Source of the DNA: an uncultured Shewanella sp.
Lineage (GTDB): Bacteria > Pseudomonadota > Gammaproteobacteria > Enterobacterales > Shewanellaceae
Assembly (NCBI RefSeq): GCF_947501225.1
Contig: NZ_CANMUW010000005.1
Span: 186,001 to 250,000, forward strand
DNA: 64,000 bases
Reading direction: 5' to 3'
The notes under the pieces are model-generated. The model saw only the letters and a list, made by a program, of their open reading frames with translations. It did not search any database and was not told the origin of the DNA. This document shows positions 38,989-49,237 of this stretch, one piece after another. Position numbers and translations under genes: made by a program. Within the stretch, counting starts at the first letter, position 1. Each line of letters begins with the position of its first letter.

Positions 38989-41589
38989 ATGACTGTGACA
39001 AATGAACAAGAACTCGACCTTCTTGTACAACGTGTAGCAGATGCTCAGGCTGAATATGCAAACTTCAGCCAGGAGCAGGTAGACAAGATTTTTCGCGCCG
39101 CGGCACTGGCTGCTGCAGACGCCAGAATCTCATTAGCTAAGATGGCTGCGAGTGAGACCAGTATGGGTGTCATCGAAGATAAGGTGATAAAGAATCACTT
39201 TGCATCTGAATATATCTACAATAAATACAAAGATGAGAAAACCTGTGGGATCTTAGATGAAGATCCAACATTTGGTACCGTCACAATCGCCGAGCCTGTC
39301 GGTCTTATTTGTGGCATTGTACCAACCACCAACCCCACATCGACTGCCATTTTTAAAGCCCTTATCAGCCTTAAGACACGTAACGGGATCATATTTTCTC
39401 CCCACCCACGTGCTAAAGAGTCTACCACCACGGCCGCAAGACTGGTATTAAATGCAGCTATAGAAGCTGGTGCACCCAAGGATATAATCGGCTGGATCGG
39501 TGAGCCAAGTGTCGCCCTGTCTAACCAGTTGATGACCCATGATAAGATTAACCTAATCCTGGCCACCGGCGGTCCGGGTATGGTGAAAGCGGCCTACTCC
39601 TCAGGAAAGCCCGCGATCGGTGTTGGTGCAGGTAATACGCCGATCGTAATCGATGAAACTGCAGATATTAAACGTGCGGTTAGCTCAATCCTTATGTCTA
39701 AAACATTCGACAACGGTGTAGTCTGCGCGTCTGAACAGGCCGTCGTGGTTGTCGACGAGATTTACGATACGGTAAAAGAGCGTTTTGCTACACACGGTGG
39801 TTATATCTTATCTAAAGATGAAACCGCTGCTATGCAAAATGTCATCTTAAAGAACGGTGCTCTGAATGCAGATATCGTTGGACAAAGCGCGGCAACCATA
39901 GCCGCCATGGCCGATATCGAAGTACCTCATTGGACAAAAGTACTGATAGGTGAAGCGGAAGATATTTCTGAGGCTGAAGCCTTCGCCCATGAAAAACTGT
40001 CTCCTTTGCTGGCCATGTACAGAGCCGCTAACTTTGAAGAAGCTCTGGATAAAGCCGAAGCCCTGGTCACCTTAGGTGGTATCGGTCATACATCCGGTCT
40101 CTATACCGATCAGGATACTCAGACAGAACGCGTTATGGCTTTTGGTTTTCGCATGAAGACCGCGCGTATCTTGATAAACACCCCGGCATCTCAAGGGGGG
40201 ATCGGCGATCTTTATAACTTTAAGCTGGCCCCGTCACTGACACTGGGTTGCGGTTCATGGGGTGGTAACTCTATCTCGGAAAACGTGGGTCCAAGTCACT
40301 TAATCAATAAGAAAATGGTCGCAAAGAGGGCTGAAAACATGTTGTGGCACAAGCTACCTTCTTCAATTTACTTCCGTCGCGGTAGCCTTCCTATTGCACT
40401 CGAAGAGTTGAGTGACAAGAAACGAGCTCTTATTGTTACAGATAAATATCTGTTTAATAACGGTTACTGTGATGAAACTATTAAGATCTTGAAATCTCAG
40501 GGACTTGAAACTGAGATATTCTATGAAGTAGAAGCCGACCCGACATTAGGCATCGTGACTCAAGGCGCTAAGATGGCACAGAGTTTCAAACCTGATGTGA
40601 TTATCGCTCTTGGCGGTGGTTCACCTATGGATGCTGCGAAAATCATCTGGGTAATGTACGAACATCCTGAAGTAGACTTTGCCGACCTGGCACTGCGTTT
40701 CATGGATATCCGTAAGCGTATCTATAAGTTCCCTAAACTGGGTGTTAAGGCGCAGATGGTAGCTATACCAACCACTTCAGGTACAGGTTCCGAAGTGACT
40801 CCGTTCGCCGTTGTTACCGACGAAAAAACCGGTATGAAGTACCCGATTGCCGATTACCAGCTAACGCCCAATATGGCAATTGTCGATCCTAACCTGGTTA
40901 TGGATATGCCTAAGTCATTAACAGCGTTCGGTGGTATCGACGCGGTAACTCACGCTCTGGAAGCCTATGTGAGTGTAATGGCTAACGAATATAGCGACGG
41001 ACAAGCACTGCAAGCATTGGATCTGCTTTTCAAACACTTGCCTGATGCTTACACCCACGGCGCCGCAGCGCCTATCGCTCGCGAGAAGGTTCACAATGGT
41101 GCAACCATTGCGGGTATCGCCTTTGCGAATGCTTTCCTGGGTATTTGTCACTCGATGGCCCATAAGCTGGGTGCTGAGTTCCATCTCGCCCATGGCCTGG
41201 CAAATGCGTTACTGATTAATAACGTAATACGTTTCAACGCGACTGATATGCCGACTAAGCAGGCGGCCTTCAGTCAGTACGACCGTCCTAAGGCACTTTG
41301 CCGTTACGCAAAAATTGCAGATCATTTAAACCTTGGTGGAACCACTGATGAAGAGAAAGTTGAAGCTCTCCTTGAAGAGATCGATCAACTCAAGAAGACG
41401 ATTGGCATACCGGCTTCGATCCAGGAAGCAGGAGTCAACGAAGTTGACTTCCTCGCAAAACTAGACGAACTAGCCGAAGATGCCTTCGATGATCAATGTA
41501 CAGGTGCAAACCCAAGGTACCCGTTGATCGAAGAGCTTAAGCAGGTTCTGCTTGCCAGCTTCTATGGTACGGCATACAGCGATAAATAA
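38989..41589 (+). CDS. adhE: bifunctional acetaldehyde/alcohol dehydrogenase
   Basis: AdhE reduces acetyl-CoA to acetaldehyde and then ethanol, forming spirosomes. The 866 residues comprise an aldehyde dehydrogenase domain at about 1-440 (catalytic Cys in NGVVCASEQ) and an iron alcohol dehydrogenase domain at about 450-860 (GGGSPMDAAK for NAD; iron-binding histidines around HSMAHKLGAEFHLAHG). GAGGAC lies six bases before the ATG. Monocistronic with a strong terminator. Expression under fermentative conditions is expected from the family. Confidence 0.97.
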   Translation: MTVTNEQELDLLVQRVADAQAEYANFSQEQVDKIFRAAALAAADARISLAKMAASETSMGVIEDKVIKNHFASEYIYNKYKDEKTCGILDEDPTFGTVTIAEPVGLICGIVPTTNPTSTAIFKALISLKTRNGIIFSPHPRAKESTTTAARLVLNAAIEAGAPKDIIGWIGEPSVALSNQLMTHDKINLILATGGPGMVKAAYSSGKPAIGVGAGNTPIVIDETADIKRAVSSILMSKTFDNGVVCASEQAVVVVDEIYDTVKERFATHGGYILSKDETAAMQNVILKNGALNADIVGQSAATIAAMADIEVPHWTKVLIGEAEDISEAEAFAHEKLSPLLAMYRAANFEEALDKAEALVTLGGIGHTSGLYTDQDTQTERVMAFGFRMKTARILINTPASQGGIGDLYNFKLAPSLTLGCGSWGGNSISENVGPSHLINKKMVAKRAENMLWHKLPSSIYFRRGSLPIALEELSDKKRALIVTDKYLFNNGYCDETIKILKSQGLETEIFYEVEADPTLGIVTQGAKMAQSFKPDVIIALGGGSPMDAAKIIWVMYEHPEVDFADLALRFMDIRKRIYKFPKLGVKAQMVAIPTTSGTGSEVTPFAVVTDEKTGMKYPIADYQLTPNMAIVDPNLVMDMPKSLTAFGGIDAVTHALEAYVSVMANEYSDGQALQALDLLFKHLPDAYTHGAAAPIAREKVHNGATIAGIAFANAFLGICHSMAHKLGAEFHLAHGLANALLINNVIRFNATDMPTKQAAFSQYDRPKALCRYAKIADHLNLGGTTDEEKVEALLEEIDQLKKTIGIPASIQEAGVNEVDFLAKLDELAEDAFDDQCTGANPRYPLIEELKQVLLASFYGTAYSDK

Positions 41590-41619
41590 GCTCAGCCTCA
41601 CCACGTGAAAGCCTTTAGT

Positions 41620-41651
41620 AAAAGCCAGTTACCTCGGTAACTGGCTTTTCT
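41620..41651. terminator. bidirectional terminator after adhE
   Basis: AAAAGCCAGTTAC-CTCG-GTAACTGGCTTTT, between convergent adhE and the alpha/beta hydrolase gene; it can serve both. Confidence 0.9.
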
Positions 41652-41662
41652 ATTCCCGGCAT

Positions 41663-42457
41663 CTAAACTTTGTTTTCCAACCAATCAAGCATGACATCAT
41701 TGAACCGCTCGGGCGCTTCAATCATAACCCAATGCCTTGTCTTGAACGGCTCTACCCTATTTCGTTTGTCAGCGACAATCTTCTCTACCCAAGGTTTTGA
41801 GTGGAACATCCCAGGCTTGTTTTCACCGTAAATAAAGAGTAAGGGGCAGTTTATCTCCAATGGCAGGTGCTCCAGTGAACGACCGGTCAACAGATGACTC
41901 CATTTCCAATAGTATGAGTAGGTCATAGAAGAGGTGATCGTATCGGGATCACCGGGAGCATGAAGCAGTTTGGCCATCTTACGGGTCATGGCATCACCAA
42001 GTTTTCCGCCTATCTTCCACGCTGCCGCCAGCCACATCTGATAACCAAACATAAAGGCCTTAACCTTTGCCGTTAACACATGCTCTTTTGAACCCGCATC
42101 TCCGATATCGACGCCAATTATTTTAATGACCTTGTCAGGAAAATTCATATAGAACTGATAACCGAAGAAACATCCCCAGTCGTGTAGCATCAGTATCACC
42201 GGCTTCCCATTACCAACGGTGTCGACAATTGTATTGATCAATTGCACTATCTCTTTCAGATCATATGCCCGCCTGGGTTTGTTTTTGTCGTAACCGGGTA
42301 AGGTAAACCTAACGCAACGATATTTATCTTTAAGCACCTCAACCTGTTTATCCCAAACCCGATAGGTATCAGGCCAACCATGGACCATCACAATAGTTTC
42401 GTCACCCATCCCTTCAACATAGACATCGACATCTTCAACCTGTAATTTTTCAGTCAT
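41663..42457 (-). CDS. alpha/beta hydrolase, epoxide hydrolase/dehalogenase-like
   Basis: 264 residues. HGWPD at 26-30 gives the oxyanion site, and the nucleophile elbow is LHDWGC with Asp93, not serine. An Asp nucleophile is the hallmark of epoxide hydrolases and haloalkane dehalogenases rather than esterases. The general-base histidine is in TRHWVMIEAP (about 242), and a cap domain lies between. It is soluble, with no signal peptide. The substrate is open. It is a single-gene unit between terminators. Confidence 0.8.
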   Translation of the reverse strand: MTEKLQVEDVDVYVEGMGDETIVMVHGWPDTYRVWDKQVEVLKDKYRCVRFTLPGYDKNKPRRAYDLKEIVQLINTIVDTVGNGKPVILMLHDWGCFFGYQFYMNFPDKVIKIIGVDIGDAGSKEHVLTAKVKAFMFGYQMWLAAAWKIGGKLGDAMTRKMAKLLHAPGDPDTITSSMTYSYYWKWSHLLTGRSLEHLPLEINCPLLFIYGENKPGMFHSKPWVEKIVADKRNRVEPFKTRHWVMIEAPERFNDVMLDWLENKV

Positions 42458-42627
42458 ACCCGCTCCACTATCGTTACCTTTAAATATTTTAGAGCTTTTA
42501 CTCTAATAGTTTTTACAGTAGAGGGAATGCAACAACAAAGCAATATTATGAAGAAAAAAAACACACCTTTGTTAAAAAGTATGATGACGATCAAAGGCAA
42601 GCCGGGAATACTTCCCGCCACGGGTAA

Positions 42628-42657
42628 CAAAAAGCCCCAACCAGAGGTCAGGGCTTT
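42628..42657 (-). terminator. intrinsic terminator after glcB
   Basis: On the minus strand AAAGCCC ... GGGCTTT followed by TTG, 29 bases past the malate synthase stop. Confidence 0.7.
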
Positions 42658-42685
42658 GCTTTATCACCAATTATCCATACATAGC

Positions 42686-44851
42686 TTATAGACACTTGGC
42701 CTCAATACGATAGGCATGTAACAGTGGCTCTGTATAACCCGAAGGTTGCTCTTTACCCTTGAAGATAAGATCACACGCCGCCTTAAATGCAACACCGTCA
42801 AACTCAGGAGCCATGTTTTTATACCCGACATCATTTTCATTCTGCTTGTCGACAACCTCCGCCATCTTCTGCATCGACTCCATCACCTGTGCCCGGGTAC
42901 AGATTCCATGCTCGAGCCAATTTGCTATATGTTGTGACGAGATCCTAAGCGTCGCCCTGTCCTCCATCAGCCCGACATCGTTAATGTCAGGAACCTTAGA
43001 GCAACCCACCCCCTGATCTATCCAACGTACCACATAACCTAAGATCCCCTGGGCATTGTTATCGAGCTCACGCTGGATCTCCTCATGGGTCAACTCGGCC
43101 GGGTTTTCGAGCAGTGGAATAGCTAATATATCATCCAGACTGGCTCGTTCCCGTGTAGCCAGTATCTTTTGACGGGCTTGCACATCGATTTGATGATAGT
43201 GCATAGAGTGAAGCGTCGCACCGTTAGGCGATGGCACCCAGGCCGTATTAGCGCCGGCATCAGGATGGGCACTTTTCTGTTCCAACATGGCCGCCATCTC
43301 ATCGGGCATTGCCCACATCCCTTTACCTATCTGAGCCTTTCCGGGAAGACCGCAGGCTAAGCCTATGTCGACATTCCAATCTTCATAGGCGTTGATCCAG
43401 GCTTGCTGTTTCATCTTAGTCTTGGGAACAAAAGGACCGGCGAGCATAGATGTGTGAATTTCATCTCCGGTTCTGTCCAGAAAACCGGTATTGATAAACA
43501 CGACTCTCTCTTGAGCGACCCGAATACACTCTTTCAAGTTGACTGTTGTTCTCCGCTCCTCGTCCATTATCCCCAACTTAATGGTATTACGTGACAACTT
43601 GAGTGCATCTTCGATCATAGTAAACAGCTCGCAGGTAAACTCCACCTCCTCTGGCCCATGCATCTTAGGCTTTACGATATTCACCGATCCTGAACGACTG
43701 TTTGACCTGCTGTTGTTATTTCCCTGAAGATCATGCATTGCAGCCAGTACCGTCACCATGCCGTCTAAAATCCCTTCGGGGATCTCATTGCCCTCCTTAT
43801 CCAGAATCGCGTTATTTGTCATCAGGTGACCAACATTACGGATAAACAACAAACTTCTTCCGGGCAGAACAAGGCTCCTTCCCTCAGCATCTGTATAATG
43901 GCGGTCGGCACTTAACTCTCTGGTAAAGGTCTTCCCGCCTTTAGTTAGCTCTGCAGACAAGGTTCCCTGCATCAGCCCAAGCCAGTTCCGGTAAACCTCA
44001 CACTTGTCTTCAGCATCTACGGCAGCAACTGAATCCTCGCAATCCATGATAGTTGTGACGGCTGCTTCGACAAGCAGATCTTTTACATTGGCGCTATCAG
44101 TTTTTCCTATCGGGTGTTCTGCATCAATCTGTATCTCTACATGGAGGCCATTATTTTTTAACAGCACAGCTGTCGGTGACTTCTCATCTCCCCGGTAGCC
44201 GATAAACTTGTTTGGCTCACGTAACCGGGTATCGCAACCGTCAGTCAGCGTTACCAGCAGGCTATTTCCATCAATCTGGTAATGAGCAACTTCACAATGA
44301 CTCCCCACCGCCAGTGGTGCCAGTGTGTCCAGATGCTGTTTAGCTCTCGCTATGACTTTATCACCGCGAACCGGATTATATTGTGAGCCTATCTCCGCAC
44401 CACCATCGAAGCTTATTGCATCGGTTCCATACAGGGCATCATAAAGGCTCCCCCAACGAGCATTAGCAGCATTAAGGGCAAAGCGGGCATTTTTAACCGG
44501 TACAACAAGCTGTGGGCCAGCCTGCTGGGCAATCTCGCTATCTACATTGGCAGTCGTGACAGAGAAAGGTTCACCTTCAGGTACCAGGTAACCTATCTTT
44601 GAAAGAAAATCCTTATAGGCTTCAGGTTGATGTGTTTTGTGTGTCAAATGCCACTGATCGATCTGGCGCTGTAATTCATCACGCTTTTCCAGAAGAGCCC
44701 GGTTTTTAGGAGCTAAATTATCGACCAAATCCTCTAATTTACTCCAGAACCTCTCAGTATCTATCCCGGTTCCCGGTATGATCTGCTCATTGATTAATTC
44801 AAGCAGCTCAGGCGCCACTTGCAGATTGCCAACTTGAATTCGTGATGTCAT
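42686..44851 (-). CDS. glcB: malate synthase G
   Basis: Condenses glyoxylate and acetyl-CoA to malate. The 721-residue single-chain G form is clear: N-terminal [19 protein letters not shown], the central [17 protein letters not shown] (catalytic-site acidic residues) and [13 protein letters not shown], and the G-isoform C-terminal domain with [17 protein letters not shown]. It lies near aceA on the other side of a LysR gene, giving a compact glyoxylate-shunt locus. Using the G form for the shunt, rather than the A form, is usual in Shewanella. Confidence 0.96.
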   Translation of the reverse strand: MTSRIQVGNLQVAPELLELINEQIIPGTGIDTERFWSKLEDLVDNLAPKNRALLEKRDELQRQIDQWHLTHKTHQPEAYKDFLSKIGYLVPEGEPFSVTTANVDSEIAQQAGPQLVVPVKNARFALNAANARWGSLYDALYGTDAISFDGGAEIGSQYNPVRGDKVIARAKQHLDTLAPLAVGSHCEVAHYQIDGNSLLVTLTDGCDTRLREPNKFIGYRGDEKSPTAVLLKNNGLHVEIQIDAEHPIGKTDSANVKDLLVEAAVTTIMDCEDSVAAVDAEDKCEVYRNWLGLMQGTLSAELTKGGKTFTRELSADRHYTDAEGRSLVLPGRSLLFIRNVGHLMTNNAILDKEGNEIPEGILDGMVTVLAAMHDLQGNNNSRSNSRSGSVNIVKPKMHGPEEVEFTCELFTMIEDALKLSRNTIKLGIMDEERRTTVNLKECIRVAQERVVFINTGFLDRTGDEIHTSMLAGPFVPKTKMKQQAWINAYEDWNVDIGLACGLPGKAQIGKGMWAMPDEMAAMLEQKSAHPDAGANTAWVPSPNGATLHSMHYHQIDVQARQKILATRERASLDDILAIPLLENPAELTHEEIQRELDNNAQGILGYVVRWIDQGVGCSKVPDINDVGLMEDRATLRISSQHIANWLEHGICTRAQVMESMQKMAEVVDKQNENDVGYKNMAPEFDGVAFKAACDLIFKGKEQPSGYTEPLLHAYRIEAKCL

Positions 44852-45077
44852 AACGCATCCCTTCTGTTTATTAACTGATGTAAACTTGATTGCGTCTCAT
44901 TTTATAGTCGCACCCGCAGCCCAACGGCCTCTATTTTGATGCCGATTAGCTGAACCACTAACCCGGCACAGCAGGATAATGGGTCAATAATGAGTCTATC
45001 TCACTCCTTCGGCATATATAAAATTTATCGTATTTATTATTGGCATTCACACAGGTTATATTGCTATTGGAGTTTCA

Positions 45078-46022
45078 TCAGAACCTGTCTATGATCCGCG
45101 CCGTTTCCGTGATCAGCTCCCGCATCCATCTATGGGCGGGATTATGTTGCAGCAGCGGGCTCCATGCCATAGTGAGTTCAATCGGTGGAATATCGAAAGG
45201 TGGCGGAACGATACTGACCCTACTGTTATCTTGTTGCAATCTCGCCATTTTACTGGGCACCGTCGCTATAAGGTCTTGACGCTCGGCTAACGAGCTCGCT
45301 GCCTGGTAATGACGAGTAAATACTGTGATCCTGCGCTTAGCGTTGAGCCTGGCCAGTGCTTCATCCACCCAACCCAGGCGTTGAACATCGTCAGGATCCA
45401 TGCCTACACCGACGCCCATACCTGTTTTACTCACCCACACATGATGAGCGTCAAGGTAGCTTTGCAGGTTAAAGTGCTTAAGAACCGGGTGTGTCTTGTT
45501 GATTAAACAGCTGAAGGTATCTTTCCATAATACTTTCTGATGGAATGATTGCGGAATACTGTCAAAACGGTTGATAACCATATCGACCCTTCCCTGCTCT
45601 ACATCGGGAAAACTCACATCACTGGGTGTCATGATATCCAGAATAACCTTAGGGGCTTCATTACGTAACCTGGCGATCAGCAAGGGAATGAGGGTCGCTT
45701 CGGCATAATCAGACGCCATCACTCGAAAAACCTGTTCACTCTCATAGGGATTAAACTTAGCCTTGGGCTGAACGGCTTTTTCCAGCCCGGTGAGAAGCTG
45801 ACGGATCTCGGGTTTTAACTCTAACGCCCGCTCCGTCGGCGTCATTCCTTTACTGGTTCTGATTAAAAGTGGATCGTCAAACAGAACACGTAACCTTTTC
45901 AGTCCGTTACTCATCGCCGGTTGACTGATCCCGAGCTGATCCGCAGCCTTTGTAACATTTAATTCACGAAGTAACACATCAAAATAAACCAATAGATTCA
46001 AGTCAATACGAGATATATTCAT
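45078..46022 (-). CDS. LysR-family transcriptional regulator
   Basis: 314 residues. The N-terminal winged helix-turn-helix is at about 5-64 (LLVYFDVLLRELNVTKAADQLGISQPAMSNGLKRLR). The effector-binding domain spans about 90-305. It is divergent from aceA, with 112 bases between start codons, and lies behind glcB, so it is the obvious candidate regulator of the glyoxylate genes. This is positional inference; no palindromic T-N11-A site was certain. Confidence 0.88.
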   Translation of the reverse strand: MNISRIDLNLLVYFDVLLRELNVTKAADQLGISQPAMSNGLKRLRVLFDDPLLIRTSKGMTPTERALELKPEIRQLLTGLEKAVQPKAKFNPYESEQVFRVMASDYAEATLIPLLIARLRNEAPKVILDIMTPSDVSFPDVEQGRVDMVINRFDSIPQSFHQKVLWKDTFSCLINKTHPVLKHFNLQSYLDAHHVWVSKTGMGVGVGMDPDDVQRLGWVDEALARLNAKRRITVFTRHYQAASSLAERQDLIATVPSKMARLQQDNSRVSIVPPPFDIPPIELTMAWSPLLQHNPAHRWMRELITETARIIDRF

Positions 46023-46134
46023 AAAGTAAATACCGAAGATAAGAACTATAAATTAGACTAATTTAACACAATCTTACTATTATTTTTAACGGAAGCAATC
46101 GTTGTTAATCATTTTTTGTAGGAAGGGACTTACC

Positions 46135-47718
46135 ATGTCAAATTACAGAGCAGATATCGATACAGCAACAACCTTAGTAGAGAAAGAAGGTAGTGCCTGG
46201 AATGCAATCAACCCTGAGTCAGTAGCCCGTATGCGAGCTCAGAACCGATTTAAGACAGGTTTAGACATTGCCAAGTATACCGCTAAAATAATGCGTGAAG
46301 ACATGGCTAACTATGATGCAGACAGCTCTCAGTACACTCAATCACTGGGCTGCTGGCATGGGTTTATCGGCCAACAGAAGATGATCTCTATCAAAAAGCA
46401 TCTGCTGACCACTAAACGCCGTTACCTATACCTTTCAGGCTGGATGGTCGCAGCACTGCGTAGTGAATTTGGTCCCTTGCCTGATCAATCAATGCACGAA
46501 AAGACCTCTGTCGCCAGTCTTATTGCCGAGCTTTATACATTTCTACGTCAGGCTGATGCCCGTGAATTGGGTGGACTGTTTCGTGAGCTTGACAAGGCTG
46601 AAGGTGCAGAGAAAGCGGCTATACAAGACAAGATTGACAACTTTGAAACCCATGTAGTGCCTATCATCGCCGATATCGATGCCGGTTTTGGTAATGAGGA
46701 AGCGACATACCTGATGGCTAAGCAGATGATCGAAGCCGGAGCCTGTTGTATTCAGCTTGAGAATCAGGTCTCCGATGTTAAACAGTGTGGTCACCAGGAC
46801 GGTAAAGTAACGGTTCCACATGTAGAGTTTCTCGCTAAAATTAATGCGGTACGCTACGCATTCCTTGAGCTGGGCATAGACGATGGTGTCATTGTAGCGC
46901 GTACTGATTCATTAGGTGCGGGCCTGACACAGAAGATAGCAGTAACAAATGAACCTGGCGATCTCGGCGATAAATACAACTCTTTCCTTGAAGTTGAAGA
47001 GGTATCTACAGATAACCTGTCAAATGGTGATGTGGTATTTAAGCGTGGTGATAAGCTGGTTAAGCCTGCTCGTCTGCCAAACGGCTTGTTTAAGTTCAGA
47101 GCCGGAACGGGTGAAGAGCGTTGTGTCCTTGACTGCATCACCAGCTTACAGAACGGTGCCGATCTTCTTTGGATTGAGACAGAGAAGCCTCATGTTGCCC
47201 AAATTGGAGGCATGGTAAACGCTATCCGCGAAACCATACCGAACGCTAAGCTGGTTTATAACAACTCACCTTCATTTAACTGGACACTTAACTTCCGTCA
47301 GCAGGTCTTCGATGCAATGACTGAAGCGGGTAAAGATGTATCGGCTTACGATCGCGATAACTTGATGAGCATCGATTATGACGGAACTGAGCTTGCCTTA
47401 GAGGCCGATGAGAAGATCCGTACCTTCCAGGCCGATGCGGCACGTGAGGCGGGTATTTTCCATCACTTGATCACCCTTCCAACCTACCATACGGCGGCTC
47501 TGTCAACCGATAACCTGGCTAAAGAGTACTTCGGAGATCAAGGTATGCTCGGTTATGTCGCCAATGTACAGCGCAAGGAGATCCGTCAGGGTATCGCCTG
47601 TGTTAAACACCAGAACATGGCGGGCTCCGATATGGGTGACGATCACAAGGAGTACTTCTCCGGTGATCAAGCACTGAAAGCATCGGGTAAAGACAACACG
47701 ATGAACCAATTCAGTTAA
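46135..47718 (+). CDS. aceA: isocitrate lyase, long form
   Basis: Splits isocitrate to glyoxylate and succinate. The ATG at 46135 follows AGGAAGGG; the upstream in-frame ATG at 46102 lacks a site. The 527 residues are about 90 longer than E. coli AceA, like the Pseudomonas-type enzyme. The catalytic loop reads KQCGH instead of the common KKCGH, the variant of this subgroup. The metal-site region PIIADIDAGFGNEEATY is present. No isocitrate dehydrogenase kinase gene is nearby. It ends in a strong terminator. Confidence 0.95.
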   Translation: MSNYRADIDTATTLVEKEGSAWNAINPESVARMRAQNRFKTGLDIAKYTAKIMREDMANYDADSSQYTQSLGCWHGFIGQQKMISIKKHLLTTKRRYLYLSGWMVAALRSEFGPLPDQSMHEKTSVASLIAELYTFLRQADARELGGLFRELDKAEGAEKAAIQDKIDNFETHVVPIIADIDAGFGNEEATYLMAKQMIEAGACCIQLENQVSDVKQCGHQDGKVTVPHVEFLAKINAVRYAFLELGIDDGVIVARTDSLGAGLTQKIAVTNEPGDLGDKYNSFLEVEEVSTDNLSNGDVVFKRGDKLVKPARLPNGLFKFRAGTGEERCVLDCITSLQNGADLLWIETEKPHVAQIGGMVNAIRETIPNAKLVYNNSPSFNWTLNFRQQVFDAMTEAGKDVSAYDRDNLMSIDYDGTELALEADEKIRTFQADAAREAGIFHHLITLPTYHTAALSTDNLAKEYFGDQGMLGYVANVQRKEIRQGIACVKHQNMAGSDMGDDHKEYFSGDQALKASGKDNTMNQFS

Positions 47719-47763
47719 TCAGAGTGGATTAACTCAATTTCCTTCTAGCTTCCCACTAGAGCC

Positions 47764-47793
47764 AAGCCAGAGTAGCAATACTCTGGCTTTTTT
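47764..47793 (+). terminator. intrinsic terminator after aceA
   Basis: AAGCCAGAGT-AGCAAT-ACTCTGGCTTTTTTT, 46 bases after the stop. Confidence 0.9.
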
Positions 47794-47809
47794 TCATTCT
47801 CCACAGAGC

Positions 47810-48484
47810 TTAAGCCGCTAAGATCTGCTGTAACTCTTGCAGTGAGGAGACTTCGTAATGAGGTTCAATTCCCTCGGGCCTACTCTGTTTATTGATGTTT
47901 AACCAACAGGTATGCAGTCCGGCGTTTAACCCGCCTTGAATATCGGAATGGGGATTATCGCCGACCATTAAGACTCTTTCTCTATCCGGGTTTTCCATGC
48001 GGCTCAGGGCATGTTCGAAGATACCAACATCGGGCTTAGCTATGCCTACCTGCTCAGATATCACCACATGCTCGAATGCCCCCGCTAAACCGGTTTTCTC
48101 TAACCTGACGGTCTGCAGCTCGGTAAAACCATTGGTGATGATGCCAAGGTTAGCCTTCCCTCTCAGCCCATCAATCAACTCCTTTGCACCGGGCAGCAGC
48201 GCACATATTTCCGCCATTGCCGATAGAAAAGCGCTATTCAGTTGGCTTGCGGTTACACTGAGTTTTTCGGCCCATTGGGTAAACCTTTGCTGCTGAAGCT
48301 GCGCCGCAGATATGATGCCGTTTTGGTAATCAACCCACAGTGGCTGATTGATGAGTTGGTATTCGTTAAAATCATCAAGGCTGAAATTAACACCAAATCG
48401 GCTAAACATTAATTTCAGGCCTGCAAACGCATCGAAATGAAACAAGGTTTCATCGGCGTCGAAGAGGATCCAGTCATATTTCAT
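47810..48484 (-). CDS. yjjG: pyrimidine 5'-nucleotidase (HAD family)
   Basis: A 224-residue HAD phosphatase that dephosphorylates dUMP, dTMP and noncanonical pyrimidine nucleotides in E. coli. Motif I is LFDADETLFHFD (nucleophile Asp9), motif II is ITNGFTELQ, the lysine is in IAKPDVGIFEHAL, and motif IV is VGDNPHSDIQGG. The TNGFTELQ-RL pattern fits YjjG. Monocistronic. Confidence 0.9.
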   Translation of the reverse strand: MKYDWILFDADETLFHFDAFAGLKLMFSRFGVNFSLDDFNEYQLINQPLWVDYQNGIISAAQLQQQRFTQWAEKLSVTASQLNSAFLSAMAEICALLPGAKELIDGLRGKANLGIITNGFTELQTVRLEKTGLAGAFEHVVISEQVGIAKPDVGIFEHALSRMENPDRERVLMVGDNPHSDIQGGLNAGLHTCWLNINKQSRPEGIEPHYEVSSLQELQQILAA

Positions 48485-48682
48485 TGATTAACTTCTACTA
48501 TTTTTTGCTTGGTAGGAACAGAGATTTCTACAGGTGCAACGGCATGTTACATATGCCATTGGAAGAGGGATACTCTCGTTAAGTGACAAGATTTTATGAT
48601 AATCATCAGGTAATTACTACACCCCTTTCATCGAGTCCTGAAAATAGTCTGGCTGTGTTGTAAATACCATTCCCTGAGCGAC

Positions 48683-49237
48683 TTATCCGCAGGCCTCACC
48701 CAGACATTTAAACCCGACAGCCCTGGCTTTACCGTCGGGTGCGACATAGACACGAACCAGTGCATGACCCCTCATCTCATCTTGTACTTTCAAAGCCTTC
48801 TCTTTAGGCATAAAAAAAGCCTCGATACCATACTCAACCCTTACTGACCCGGAATCTATACTGCGAATACGTCCTCGAATATAGCTACCATGTTCAGGCC
48901 GTTTGATATCTATCGTTTCAGCCTGCCATATACCTTGCTTTTCAATCAAGGTAACAAAGATAACCTCACCCTCTTTATAATCTTTGCCGCCACCCTCGAC
49001 GGTGACACGATTAATCTCATAGTTCAAACGTACAAAATTCCCCCGAAACAAGCTTCGTGGATCCACCGGCTCAGTTTTTAAAACAATCGCTTCCCCCGTC
49101 CATATGGGTAACACTGAGCCCAGGTATTCAACACTCAACACCGACAACTGAAAAAAGAGAGTTAGATAAAGACCCAGTTGTACCGTTCGCTTACCGGGTT
49201 TCTTATACAGCCAACCGTGAAGTGTCATGGTATTCAT
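48683..49237 (-). CDS. GDYXXLXY-domain protein
   Basis: 184 residues with one membrane helix at about 22-42, then a soluble domain. The name motif appears as GNFVRLNYEI (Asn for Asp and Phe for Tyr), preceded by DPRSLFRG. Family function is unknown. Its start overlaps the stop of the DUF2157 gene by four bases (ATGA), and such pairs are often adjacent, so the proteins probably act together in the membrane. Confidence 0.85.
   Translation of the reverse strand: MNTMTLHGWLYKKPGKRTVQLGLYLTLFFQLSVLSVEYLGSVLPIWTGEAIVLKTEPVDPRSLFRGNFVRLNYEINRVTVEGGGKDYKEGEVIFVTLIEKQGIWQAETIDIKRPEHGSYIRGRIRSIDSGSVRVEYGIEAFFMPKEKALKVQDEMRGHALVRVYVAPDGKARAVGFKCLGEACG

Noticed and set aside
40918..41193. Minus-strand frame inside adhE
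   Set aside because: It is a shadow of the strongly supported adhE reading frame.
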